Notes under the pieces: generated by a model | What the model was told of the DNA's origin: nothing | Seen by the model: only the letters and a program-made list of their open reading frames with translations | Database searches by the model: none | Origin: Artemia franciscana | Taxonomy: Eukaryota; Arthropoda; Branchiopoda; Anostraca; Artemiidae | Length of the DNA stretch: 64,000 nt | NCBI RefSeq assembly: GCF_032884065.1 | Contig: NC_088873.1 | Location: 5,366,959-5,430,958 of the forward strand | Direction: 5' to 3' | Translations under genes and position numbers: made by a program | Part shown: piece after piece, positions 45,661-60,284 of the stretch | How positions within the stretch are numbered: position 1 is the stretch's first letter | Layout: the number at the start of each line of letters is the position of its first letter

Positions 45661-47130
45661 CTACCCAGGACTATGTTTTTGTGGGATCCAGCCCATTATT
45701 TTCTTTGGGGGGGGGACAAAGCGGTCTAGCCATAGAGGTATGTTGTTGCAATGATATAATCAAAGTTTATTTACATAGTTTATCGTATTTTTTGAAAAGG
45801 CTCTGACCTCCCCACCCCAAATAAAATCAGAGAAATTCTAGAAATTGTTGCTGCAAAAATTGTTAATAATTATTGAGCTTTTCCAACTCATAATAGTTTG
45901 TCAATCCCTTTTTCCTAAACCAAACAGATTAACTAGCAGAAAAAAGTTGCACAACAGCAATGTTAATCTTAGCAATGTTAAATCTTAAGGGACATTGGCA
46001 AAATTATTAAAGAGTTTCGTTTCTAATGCGCATATTAGAAACAAACATGAAATAAGTTAAAATATTAAAATGATAATATAAAATAACAAATATAAAAATA
46101 AGTTAGAATATTTGTTAAAAAAAGTTTTTTAAATGACAGTAATTAGCAGTGTTAAAACTTAACTTACGTAAACGACCGTGAATATGACGAGTTGCTGCTC
46201 CCCTCAGCTCTCTCATCGTGCTAAAATTAAACGTTTGGTTTCCTGAAAATAACTTCGGAGGTGTTTCATTCCCTTCCAGAATAATGGAACTGAAAACAGC
46301 ATTGTTCAAAGCAAATACAGCTAATCAAACCTCTTTAGTTCTCAAAGAATTAAGATAAAAAGTGCAAAGAGGGGGGATGAGATAATCCCCTTCCTTCTCA
46401 CCTGGCATTTAGGATAATTTTTATCCGTTTTCAATTTTTGAATTGCTATTTACTTTCATTAAAAAAAGAACTTGTTTTATATCTGAAATATAACTGAGTT
46501 TGTATTACATCTTAAAAACTGTTGAATGCGTCACAACCACTTTCTATTTTTTTTTTTGCTGGAGAAAAAAACCCCGCTGTATTTTTTATAAGTGCTTCAA
46601 CAAGCTGAAAGATATTTACCCCCTCCCCCTTTAGAACAAAACAAAATTCAATTCATGTTGATAGATGTTTTTAGTTTAATTAACTTAAAGATTCGATTTT
46701 TTTTTTCAATTCTTAAAAGGGAAAGAAGCAGTGACGTCAAATGGGGGGGAGGGGCATGCCCCTTGACTTTTTGTCTCCTCTGTAGTCAAAAAATGCCTTT
46801 GGGTGGATTTCATTGAAAATTTCCTTTTGTAGTAGCCTATTTTCATTGAAAAACGATAAATTTGCCCCCCCCCCGATTTTTCGGGATTGACGCCTCTGCA
46901 CTGAAAACAAGGCTCAAGTCTATTCTTTATTGCACATTTAGGCTTTATGATGTCAAAAATAGGAATAAATCATGTTTGAGGATAGACAACTCAGCCTTTT
47001 AATCCAATTATTCATTGATATACGCGATAATAGCCCCGTTAAAATTCTTTGGGCGGCTTTATTCATTAATCTCCGCCTTATTGATGAGATAGAAATTGGC
47101 ACTGATGTAGTGTCGTAAATAAAATTTTGA
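45661..47130. other. No recognised gene
   Basis: Contains a G-run (45707-45715). At 46730-46905, 'agtgacgtcaaatgggggg' and 'cccccgatttttcgggattg' with 'acgcctctgcact' bound a short block that may be a small inverted-repeat element. No ORF with a domain. Confidence 0.35.
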
Positions 47131-48090
47131 ACTCTGAAAGAGAGAAAAAGTTTGAAAGAGAGAAAACTTTTTTTTAGAAGATATAGAAAATGTATATTAA
47201 ATGTATAGTAACTAGCCAAAACGCTGTTGCCAGTTTGTCTTTTGGACAAACTTTATGTCTATTGGGCGACAGACAAAAAGATGAAAACAAAACTGTATCT
47301 TGCACTATTTTCTGAGAAAAAATAGTTTGCCTATTTTAAGATAATCTTTTAATAATCTTTTTAAGATTGACTTACAAACTTTCATAATAATTTAGCTCTG
47401 AAAGAGAGAAAAAGTTTGAAAGAGAGAAAGCTTTTTTTAGAAGATATAGAAAATGTATATTAAATGTATAGTAACTAGCCAAAAAGCTGTTGCCAGTTTG
47501 TCTTTTGGACAAACTTTATGTCTGTTGGGCGACAGACAAAAAGATGAAAACAAAACTGTATCTTGCACTATTTTCTGATGAATAAATAAATTTCTGTTCA
47601 TTATGTCTGTTGGGCGACAGACAAAAATATGAAAACAAAACTGTATCTTGCACTATTTTCTGATGAATAAATAAATTTCTGTTCATTATGTCTGTTGGGC
47701 GACAGACAAAAAGATGAAAACAAAACTGTATCTTGCACTATTTTCTGATGAATAAATAAATTTCTGTTCATTATGTCTGTTGGGCGACAGACAAAAAGAT
47801 GAAAACAAAACTGTATCTTGCACTATTTTCTGATGAATAAATAAATTTCTGTTCATTATGTCTGTTGGGCGACAGACAAAAAGATGAAAACAAAACTGTA
47901 TCTTGCACTATTTTCTGATGAATAAATCAATTTCTGTTCATTATGTCTGTTGGGCGACAGACAAAAAGATGAAAACAAAACTGTATCTTGCACTATTTTC
48001 TGATGAATAAATAAATTTCTGTTCATTATGTCTGTTGGGCGACAGACAAAAAGATGAAAACAAAACTGTATCTTGCACTATTTTCTGAGG
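47131..48090 (+). repeat. Nested tandem repeat: 265-bp duplication plus seven 85-bp units
   Basis: A block starting 'ctctgaaagagagaaaaag' (47132) recurs at 47396 (offset 265). Then an 85-bp unit starting 'tgtctgttgggcgacagaca' repeats at 47519, 47604, 47689, 47774, 47859, 47944 and 48029, nearly identical apart from single-base changes ('aaaaatat', 'aatcaatt'). Each unit carries the hairpin TGTCTGT-tgggcg-ACAGACA. The founder block also carries AGTTTGTC-ttttg-GACAAACT. Confidence 0.95.
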
Positions 48091-48789
48091 AACGGAGAAA
48101 AAATAGTTTGCCATCTTGCCTCAAAAATTGTAAGTCTCCTTAGCCCTCCTTCGTCCAAAATAAGATAATTTTTTCTTTAAGTTCCAATTCCCTGAGACAG
48201 AACAAGGTATACTTACTGAACTACGTATAAAACGCTATGTAGTAAAACATACCGCCTGCATGCAATCTCTGTTGAGATATACAGTTCATTGTCTTTAAGA
48301 AACAGGACGAAAAGCGCAAGATCTCAGCAAAAAAAGCCACCTGACTGATCCCCACTCTCCTTGGACATGGTTCTATTACCAGCCCTGTAGCAGGTAACAG
48401 ATCATAGTTTTGAGATTATCTTATGATTGGCTGCATTTTTCTAACCTTAACTTGGACATTAGGTCCTCCTGTGCTTTTAATTTACATTGGTACATACAAT
48501 CTTCCAATTCAAGGCGGGGGTGTATAAAGAAAGCTTTTTTTCTTTTGAATTCTGGCTGGAATCATTTCGGCTGTCGCAATTCAAGAGGTTTAATGCAATG
48601 TTTCTTTTTATGGAACCTGGATTCACATCCCAGTCTCTTAAACAAAGCAAGTTTCATCGTTTTGGTTCAGTCCCTTTTCTCCTGTATAATTTGGCTCCCA
48701 ACATATTTAGAAGTTTCTTTTTTTTCTAAAATACGTTTTGTGCTTTTGGAAATAATAACACTGTTATTGTTTTTGTTTTAAAAAGTAGA
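48091..48789. other. No confidently recognised gene
   Basis: Overlapping frames on both strands at 48410-48781 have no recognisable domain. 48100-48180 echoes the end of the satellite ('aaaaaatagtttgcc'). Confidence 0.35.
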
Positions 48790-49642
48790 GTTGTGAGAAA
48801 GAGTCAAACTTTAGCGTAAAGAGCGAGGCGTTGAGAAGGTGGCAACCCCTTTCATATACGGAATAATTTCTGTTTATTTTAAGTTTTAATGTTGCTCCTT
48901 ACTTGCAGTTAAAAAAACTTTTTTTAATTAATTTCTGAACGTTTTTGAATTAATGCATGTTTTGTTTTTGGCTAAATGGATTTACAATAGTTTTGATCGG
49001 ACGATTTTGATAAAAAAAAGGGGTAGGGGAGGAGGTCTAGCTGCCCCTCCAGTTTTTATTTACTTAAAATGGCAACTAGAGCTTTTTTTACGAACGGTTT
49101 TATTAGTAATAAATATACGTAACTTACGAATTAACTTACGTAACAAACTTATATATTTGTATATTTTTGTTACTTATATGAGGGGGTAACCCCTCGTCAA
49201 TACCTCGCTCTTTACAGTAAAGTTTGAATTTTGTCCCAGTTCTTTAAGAATGACCCCTAAATCACTAAGACCGTAGAATAAATAGTTGAAATTACTAAAA
49301 ATACTTTAGCGTAGGGAGCGAGGTATTGTGGAGGAGACGAACCCCCTTGTAAACGTAATAATTTCTGTTCGTTTTAGGTTTTAATGCTGCTCCTTACTTC
49401 CAGCTGAAAATTTTTTTTTTCTCATTGTTTTTTTTTAAAATAATGCCGAAAGTCCTAGGGCCCCTTCATGGAAATTCTCTTCCCTCGTGATAAATTCTTC
49501 CATGGAAAGATCCTCCCACGTAACGCCCTCCCCCGACCAACCCCACCTCCCCTCAACGCGAAAAAGTCCCCCAGAAAACGTCTCTACACTTCCCAATAAC
49601 CATTACTATATCATGAAAAGAGAAATCACCAATGCTACAGCA

Positions 49643-49643
<1 letters not shown>

Positions 49644-49714
<71 letters not shown>
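49644..49714 (+). repeat. Poly(A) run of 71
   Basis: An uninterrupted A71 on the + strand, inside the nested insertion 33 bp from its left end. In the insert's own orientation it is poly(T), so it is not a normal retroposon tail. Confidence 0.97.
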
Positions 49715-49716
<2 letters not shown>

Positions 49717-49939
49717 CAGAAGGAGAAAAGGAAGACTGTTTTCCTAAATTAGTGATTAATATAGACCAGCACTTGAATGAGGCCTTAACCCTACTCATCC
49801 ATACAATCACATAGGTCAAACAGTATAGCCACACACAATCAACCATAAAGAATAATCCATGGACAGGCAGTCATGTCGTCAATAAGTATAAGTCGTCATT
49901 TACCAAACAATAGAAAAAATAATATAGACAAATAATTCA

Positions 49940-50000
49940 GAGGCAACACCCAACATAAGGGCTCATCAGGAGAATACACTGGCCTATATAGGGTTTCGCC
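49940..50000 (-). other. Hammerhead ribozyme-like core, degenerate
   Basis: On the - strand: 'GGCGAAACCC', 'TATATAGG', then 'CTCCTGATGAGCCC' and a stem CCC-ttatgtt-GGG, followed by TGTTG where CGAAAC would be expected. CTGATGAG (49969-49962) and GCGAAAC (49999-49993) are the conserved core boxes, here in permuted order, with the second downstream GAAA lost. Penelope-like elements are known to carry hammerhead motifs in their terminal repeats, which fits the coding piece beside it. Confidence 0.5.
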
Positions 50001-50360
50001 ACTCTAAATTCTCTACCCAGCACAGTGTTGTGGCTACCACAGAATATCCATGGCATCCCCGCGTCAGGTATCACCCCCAAAATACATGCCTATGAAAAAA
50101 AACAGCAAATGTAAAACAACCAAGTAAAACCAAAACAAGCTTATCTTGTTAATATATCCCTCTCTTTAGCAACAATAGGTAAACTAAATATTATAAATTT
50201 TACCAAATCACAAATATTAACACATTGCAAAAAACCTGAATGAACTAAACAATTATAGAATTCATCTTTACCATGTGGCTAATTTTTTTAAAAATCTGCT
50301 CAATTAGAAACACAATTCAAAATAAATGGCGCTGTGACAACATTTCTCGAACCTCCGAAA

Positions 50361-50830
50361 TTAGTTAAAAATTTCTTTAAGTATTTCTAGATAATTCTTT
50401 TGATATTTATTTAAAAGTTCGTTATAATGAAAACTAAATTTTTTAAATTGCCAAGTTAATTTATTTGCAGAAAGACCTCTTGATATCAATTTTTGGCTTA
50501 AGATTTTACATCTATTTTTAAAATCAATATAATTACTACAAATCCTTGCATAACGAAGTAACTGTGAGAAAAACGCTGAATATGTGATATTTGAGTGTAT
50601 ATTACTTTCAGGGAATGGGAAACTAATCACTTCAAAATCAAAATCATCCGTTTTATTATACATTTTAAAACTTAATTTATTATTATCACAAATATTAATA
50701 TTTAAATCTAAGAAATGATCTTCATGACCAGCGCCATGACTAGGCTCAAGAATAAGCTCTGATGGATATATATTTTTAGAAATATCAATGAAATCCTTAC
50801 AATTTAATCGCCCCTGGGGCGATTGTCTCA
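50361..50830 (-). pseudogene. Retroelement RT C-terminal region (Penelope-like or related)
   Basis: The open - strand frame reads 'KDFIDISKNIYPSELILEPS', 'HEDHFLDLNINICDNNKL', 'FKMYNKTDDFDFEVISFPF', 'NITYSAFFSQLLRYARICSN' and 'LTWQFKKFSFHYNELLNKYQ', ending at 50361. The order 'YP.EL', 'FLDL', 'YxKxDDFxFxxxxFPF', 'YxxFxSQLxRYAR' is one I know from invertebrate retroelement proteins with a 'RYIDD'-type RT, which I place near Penelope-like elements. The RT catalytic core upstream is absent. No stop codon over about 150 codons. It is a fragment, so not functional. Confidence 0.6.
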
Positions 50831-51640
50831 GGGGTTGGTTGGTTAGGGGTCCCCCCTCTCATAGATTATTATTAATATAGATTATTATTAGATTATTATA
50901 TTATTATTAATATTTACTATATGTATATATGTATACTATATAATATTATTAATATTTAATAATATCATTACTATATGTAAACAATGGTCAAAGTTTGCAA
51001 CTAGCAGCCCCTCCCCTGGGGAATGTAGGGAATAAAGTACTCCTGAAAGACATAGTTATTGATTTTTTTGACTATGTTGAACCAAGTGGCTACCTCAAAA
51101 TTTTGATCCCGTGACTTTGGGGAAAAATGAGTGTGGGAGGGGGCCTAGTTGCCCTCCATTTTGGTCACTTAAAAAGGGCACTAGAACTCTTAATTTTCGT
51201 TAGAATGAGCCCTCGTGCGACATTCTAGGACCTCTGGGACGATCAACCCTGGGAAAAAAACAACAAAAAAACAAATAAACATGCATCTGTCTTCTGACAA
51301 AAATACAAAATTCCACGTTTTTGTAGATAGGAGCTTGAATCTTCTACAGTAGGAATAACTGATACGCTGAATCTGATGGTGTGATTTTCGTTAAGATTCT
51401 TTTACTTTTAGGGGGGTTTTTCCTCTATTTTCTAAAATAAAGCAAATTTTCTCAGGTTCATAACTTTTGATGGATAAGACCAAACTTGATGAAACTTATA
51501 TATTTAAAATCGGCATAAACATGCAATTCTTTTGATGCAACTCTTGGTATCAAAATCCCATTGTTTGGAGTTTCGGTTACTATTGAGCCGGGTCGCTCCT
51601 TACTACGGTTCGTTACCACGAACTGTTTCATTGTTTACAG

Positions 51641-52207
51641 AAATTTTTTATGTCATTCCTCGTTTGAAATGAATTAAAATGGCGGTTCTACGAGGACACA
51701 AAATATTTCCAAGGAACAATCTAATTTCAAAGAGGTTCTCTAGGGATTTATCCACCCCATTCATGCGCTGGAATTCCCCTTTCATCTCCATGTTCTCTTA
51801 GCTTAGTTCTGTTATATTGTTCGGCGAGTGATCTTGCTTGATATCATGTGTGATGAATTCCAAATTCTGTCTGAAAAATTCACTTTTTATAATCGCCTTT
51901 AGGTTATAAAAGAAAAGGTGTTTTGCTGGTGTTTCATTGTAAAGTTAGTGGTGAATTGGATATAAAGATGTGATGTGAAATCTTGATTTTTGATATAAAA
52001 AGTTGATTTGTTACTCTAATGAAATGCAGTTGAAACAAAATATGGATTTGGTTTTTTACGAATTTATGCCGTATTTTTAGATGCAAGGTAATATCTTTTT
52101 CATCCTTAGAGCGTAGCAGTTTGGGTAAAATTCTAGTTAATTGGCTTCTTGCTATCTCAGAAAGGGTTTAGGTTAGGAAAATGAAACTTTCAGGGATGAA
52201 TCTACAG
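51641..52207. other. No recognised gene
   Basis: AT-rich flank between the AB element and the TIR element. Nothing recognised. Confidence 0.4.
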
Positions 52208-52800
52208 GCTAAAGTATGTCCCGGGAAGGTATTTTGAAGCAACTACCTCCACTCCTTCTCCCCCTAGAGGGCCCTGACCTTTGATGACCTTTAAAAATAT
52301 GTGTGTTATAAATGTGATGCCTTGCAAAATACATCTTCTGCTTAATTGAAGTACAACAAAATTGTTTTCAGCTTCATAACTTTGCTCAATTCCATTTTAT
52401 AAGGTTTTAAAGATATGCAAATACATTTCCTGAATTTTGAAAGAAGAACATTGATATGGCTAAAAATTCTACTCAAATAACAGGAATTGCATTTTCAGAA
52501 CTAAAGGCGGAAAAAGCTACTAGTAACTGAAATTTAAGGTAAAGTGTTGTTTGTCAAAATTCCAATGTTGTTTGTCAAAATTTGAATTAAAAAAAGGGAA
52601 TAGTTGTGGGAAAAGTCAAAGTCATGGCCAATTGTAGAAAAAAGCCAAGACAGATTATCCAATTAAGTGGGCATCCCAGTCAAGGTTAATTTGACCCCTT
52701 TGATTGCCGTTGTTACTGTCATGTATTCAAATTTCAGGGCCCTCTAGAGGGAGAAGGAGTGGAGGTGGGTACTTTAAAATACCTTCCTGGGACATTAGCC
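52208..52800. mobile_element. Non-autonomous TIR element (~593 bp)
   Basis: Terminal inverted repeats of about 68 bp: left 'ggctaaagtatgtcccggga', 'ctccactccttctcccc', 'tagagggccctga' (52208-52276), and right the reverse complement (52733-52800) with a few changes. The interior has no ORF but has a small direct repeat ('aatgttgtttgtcaaaat', with a copy about 20 bp before it). No clear target duplication seen. A related end occurs near 43030-43085. Confidence 0.75.
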
Positions 52801-53383
52801 TCTTCTAAATAAATAAATGCATAGATATTAAATTTAGACTTTATAAAGCGATTATTCACAAAATTGACACTTTTACTGCAAGCTCTCGGCAACACTGTTC
52901 TCGGGAACACTGCGTTAGTGTGATCTTCGTGATTTCTGGCAATCTAGGTTACTTCGTTTTATTTGATTCCAAATTATTTTTTACTGCCTATCTCTTTTGA
53001 ACATTTAATTTTTCCCGCCTTATTCTCATTGCCTTATCTAAAATTGGCAGCAAAAATAGGTAAATCAGAAAATTTTAATTTAAGGCACTTATCCTCACTA
53101 ACGTAGGGTTTATATTATATATTGCTATATCTGGGTTCATATTATTATATTTACGATGGGAGGGTTTCAAACGTCGTAATGAGGTGGTAGAACTTAAAGT
53201 GGGGACCTTAAGCCATTTTCTTCTTCTTCAAATTCACTGTGGCACAGAGCCTCATATGGCTAACGCAGAAGAGAATAGCCGCGTCAGTTTCTTAGCATAG
53301 AGCATAGGTGCGTCAGTTAATTCTTGAAGATTCTCAAAAAGCGATACTTTTCATATTTCATGTCGTTATAAATAGTTGCCGGC
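52801..53383. other. No recognised gene; possible old RTE-like tail
   Basis: 53217-53300 ('cttcttcttcaaattcactg', 'cctcatatggctaacgcaga') resembles the RTE-like 3' tail pattern on the - strand, with a (GAA)n tail in place of (TAG)n. Weak. Confidence 0.3.
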
Positions 53384-53542
53384 AAGGATTTATCCAGGGG
53401 GAGGGGTACGCGATTTGAGTCCCCCCCTCTGAAATTTTGTGCGACTTGTAAAAACGTAACGAAAATGCATATAAATGAATTTTTAATGCGTTGTTAAAGT
53501 TTTTTTGTAGCCCCTCTCCCCTCCACCCTGAAAAAAATCCTG
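53384..53542. mobile_element. Small MITE-like element (~160 bp)
   Basis: Ends 'aaggatttatccagggggag' and 'cccctccaccctgaaaaaaa' + 'tcctga' are imperfect inverted repeats of about 25 bp around an AT-rich core. Confidence 0.45.
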
Positions 53543-54469
53543 AATGATCTCGGCTGCCGGGAACAATGTTCTTGAGAATCTAACCTTACTTAAATAGTAC
53601 AAGTCTTAATAAGAATTATCTTGCTGTGCTTAATTTTCTCTATTTATCTGCGGCAAAGACAAGACCTTACAGCTTTTTCGTCTCTTCATTTCCTTTACCG
53701 CTTAGACTATTAGTAATTGTCTCTCAACAGCTTCAATAAGCTTGGTGTCAGTTTGCTGGGAGGGGGACGTTAATAGCCTATCGGTATTTGGAATTAGAAA
53801 TTTGGAATGGCTGGAAATGTTCATTGAGATTTGGGGAGAAGGGGACTCTCCTTATTGACATTTTCACAATTTAGGTTTGTTGAACTGTTTAGCTACTTGT
53901 TTTTTGGTTTATATTTAGCAAGGAGTAGTATTTTCTATGTTTAAAATACAATTTTGTGTGCAAAAGACCGTATCTGAAATATTTACATTGTTGGGATAGC
54001 TGCCAAAAACCATTAGCGAAGCTGCACTCTAAGGGAGGATCAGCATGCAATGTAGGCCAGGAAGATAAAAGCTTGATTAAATATATATTGCCCTCCCGAT
54101 TCCATTTGGCAACAGCTAATCAAAAGGTTTTTTTGGCAATTATACCAAAAATTTATAAATTTCAGAACGGCCTTTAGGTGTGACAATGACGTCGTGTTGC
54201 TAGTGTTTTAAAGTAAACTGTTTCCCTTACATGTAGCCTAGTAAATTTATATGCAAACGCTTCACCTAGAGTACAGCAAACTGATAATAAAAAATACTTG
54301 TCCGATTTTGGTATAGTCACCAAGTTCGTTACGGCTTCGAAATTCAAAGAGTCGGAGTCAGAAATGTAACATATTTGTTAGGCAGCGCAATAGCGCCACC
54401 TAAGTAAAGAGTGATATGGGCGTAATGTATTTTTTTTTTACCATGGCACTTCCTACAGAAGAATTTATC
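53543..54469. other. No recognised gene
   Basis: The short frame at 53956-54177 has no domain. Nothing else recognised. Confidence 0.4.
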
Positions 54470-54760
54470 GTACCAGCTTTGGAAAGATCTCATTCGATTG
54501 AAAATTGAAAGTTCTAGCGCCCTTTTTAAGAATTAAAAGTGGTTTGAGGGCAATCAGCCCCCTCCCACGCCCTTCAATTCCCCAAACACATCTAATCAAC
54601 ATTTTGAGATAGCCATTTCATTCAGCATAGTTGTGAGATCCGGTAACCATGTCTTTGGGGATGCTCCCCCCCCCCACAGTCCTCTGGGCAAGGGCTGTAA
54701 GGTACACAGTTTGTCCACTGTTTACATATAGGCTAGTATTTGTTTTGGAAAAAGGGAGCA
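54470..54760 (-). repeat. AB element fragment, A half (inverted)
   Basis: 'agggcaatcagccccctccc', 'cattttgagatagccatttc', 'attcagcatagt', a C-run (54667-54676) and 'cagtcctctgggcaagggct' match 60770-60930. It directly precedes the 260-bp array; the same A fragment recurs at 55645-55880 and in part at 56330-56400. Confidence 0.65.
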
Positions 54761-54769
54761 TATTTCATC

Positions 54770-56340
54770 TTTATTGTCAAAAAGACGAAGGGTATTCTGG
54801 TGAACTTTCAGAGAATGTTGAGGAGAGCGTTGACTAAATCAAAACACAGCATGTGCACCAAGGTTGTCAAAAGGGCGTAACTTAGGAATGACTGAGTGTA
54901 TTAATTTGGAACTTTTAGGAAATGATGAGGGGAATGATCAACTGGCTAAAAAGGGAATATTTGCTTGCTGTTCCTACTACTACCACTTTAGCTACTGCTT
55001 CTGTAGCGTTATTACTAAAGCTGACGATATTGTTAAAATATGACGATAAGTTAAAATTTGAGGAAATGTTGAGGTAAAGTTGAACTAAATCAAAACATGC
55101 TATGTGCATACAGATTGTGAAGGGGACTTATGAGCAATATCTTTGGAATGGCTTACCGTATCAAGCTGAAATTGCCAGGGCATCATGAGGGGGATGTTCA
55201 ACTGACCAAAAGGGAATGTAGGCCTGCTGCTGTTGCTACTAGTAGTAGTCCTACTACTGTTAATACTACTGCTGTGGCTACAATTACAATTATGGCTAAG
55301 GGTATGAAGGTGAAATTTTCAGGGAATATTGAGGGGGAAGTTGTACTGAATCTCAACATCCCGTCTGCATGCAGGTTGTCAGAAGGGCGCATCAGCAATA
55401 TCTTAAGAATGGTTTCGTATGTGAAGTTGAAACTTACTGGGTTTGTTGTGGGGGATGTTGAAATAACCAAAAGGCAATATTTACATCTTACTTCTTGTTC
55501 TATTACACTAGTACTGCTACTACTATTACTACCACCACTAAAGCTAAGGCTACTACTACTAATTCTACTGTCACTACTACTACTATTTCTATTTCTACTG
55601 ATACTACTGCTGCTGCGACTAAAGCTAAGGGTAAAAATCCTTTTTAATGGTCAGAAGGGATCAGAGGGCAAGCAGCCCTTCTCCTAAGCCCATTAGTTCG
55701 CCATACATATCCTCAAAATTTTGAGATAGTCATTTTGTTCAGCAATGTTAAGAGGTTCCAGTAAATTCTCTGGAGTTGTTGGGGATGCCAGCACCCCATA
55801 ACCGTCAGAGCAAGGCTGTAAGTTATGCAGTTTGCCCATTGTTTACATATAATATTTGTTATTGGGAAAGAGGGTATGTCTGACCTTTGGTGTTCAAAAA
55901 GATCGAGTGCACTCTATTGAAGCTTTCAGAAAATGTTGAGGGGAGTGCTGCTACTAGTGCTAGCGCTATTATTGTTAATACTACCACTAGTCCTGCAACT
56001 AGTACTACTAGCGCTCCTACTACTACTGCTGTGACTACTATTACAACTATGGCTAAGGGTGTAATGGTGAAATTTTCAGGGAATATTGAGGGAGTAAGTT
56101 GAACTTTTTTATGGTTTGAATGGTTTGGCATGTGAAGTTGAAACTTAAATGGATTGTTGTGGGTGAAGTTGAAATAACCAAAAGGCCATATTTACATTCT
56201 AATACGAGTACTACTGCTATTACCGTTGCTGCTACTACTATTACTACTATCATTAAAACTGAGGCTATTAGTACTAATTCTACTGCTAATGCTATTACAG
56301 CTGGTACTACTACTACTAAAGCCTAGGTTAAGTGCCCTTT
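54770..56340 (+). repeat. ~260-bp-period array with (ACT)n-like triplet tracts
   Basis: Two alternating blocks recur. Block 1 ('aatgg.tt.cgtat.aagttgaaa' to 'accaaaagg.aata') lies at about 54888, 55144, 55405 and 56121. Block 2 ('atggctaagggtatgaaggt', 'aattttcagggaatattgag') lies at about 54780, 55014, 55292, 55895 and 56048. Each pair is followed by a tract of 'actactact' with gct/gtt variants. An A-half AB fragment (55645-55880) interrupts the array. The open frame at 55130-55687 is produced by repeat units and has no known domain. Confidence 0.75.
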
Positions 56341-56469
56341 TTAAGGGTCAAAAGTGGTCGGAGGGCAAGCTTCCCCCCTCCTAAGCCCATTAGTTCGAGA
56401 AAACAATTCTTAATCCGAGCTGAATATGTCTGTTTCTTATAATATCAAATGTATATATATATACTTGTT

Positions 56470-60284
<3,815 letters not shown>

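Larger units (their letters stand above)
49612..50976 (-). mobile_element. Penelope-like retroelement fragment, nested, with 11-bp target duplication
   Basis: CATTACTATAT occurs at 49601-49611 and 50966-50976, and the AB sequence is continuous across it. In - strand order the insert has an AT-rich start (50965-50870), a palindrome (50808-50826), a coding piece (50830-50361), a 3' region with hammerhead-like motifs (50000-49940), and a T71 run read on the - strand (49714-49644) near its end. The 5' part with the RT catalytic core is missing. Confidence 0.75.
48790..51640 (+). mobile_element. AB element, complete but split by a nested insertion
   Basis: B half at 48790-49600 and A half at 50977-51640. 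Removing the insertion at 49612-50976 gives about 1.49 kb, close to the uninterrupted copy at 60285-61860. The B half contains an internal direct repeat ('tttagcgtaaagagcgagg' at 48812, 'tttagcgtagggagcgagg' at 49304). The A half ends at the hairpin-forming 'acggttcgttaccacgaact' (about 51603-51622). No long ORF, so it is non-autonomous; class unknown. Confidence 0.75.

Noticed and set aside
47519-48090. Regular repeats resembling a CRISPR array
   Set aside because: The whole 85-bp unit is conserved, with no variable spacers, and the context is eukaryotic.
48410-48781. Open frame on the + strand, and an interrupted - strand frame ('LEDCMYQCKLKAQEDLMSKL')
   Set aside because: No recognisable domain; the - strand reading has a stop in the middle. 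Could be an old gene or element fragment, but I cannot support it.
55130-55687. 185-codon frame as a gene
   Set aside because: It is made of repeat units and triplet tracts; no start context, splice sites or domain.
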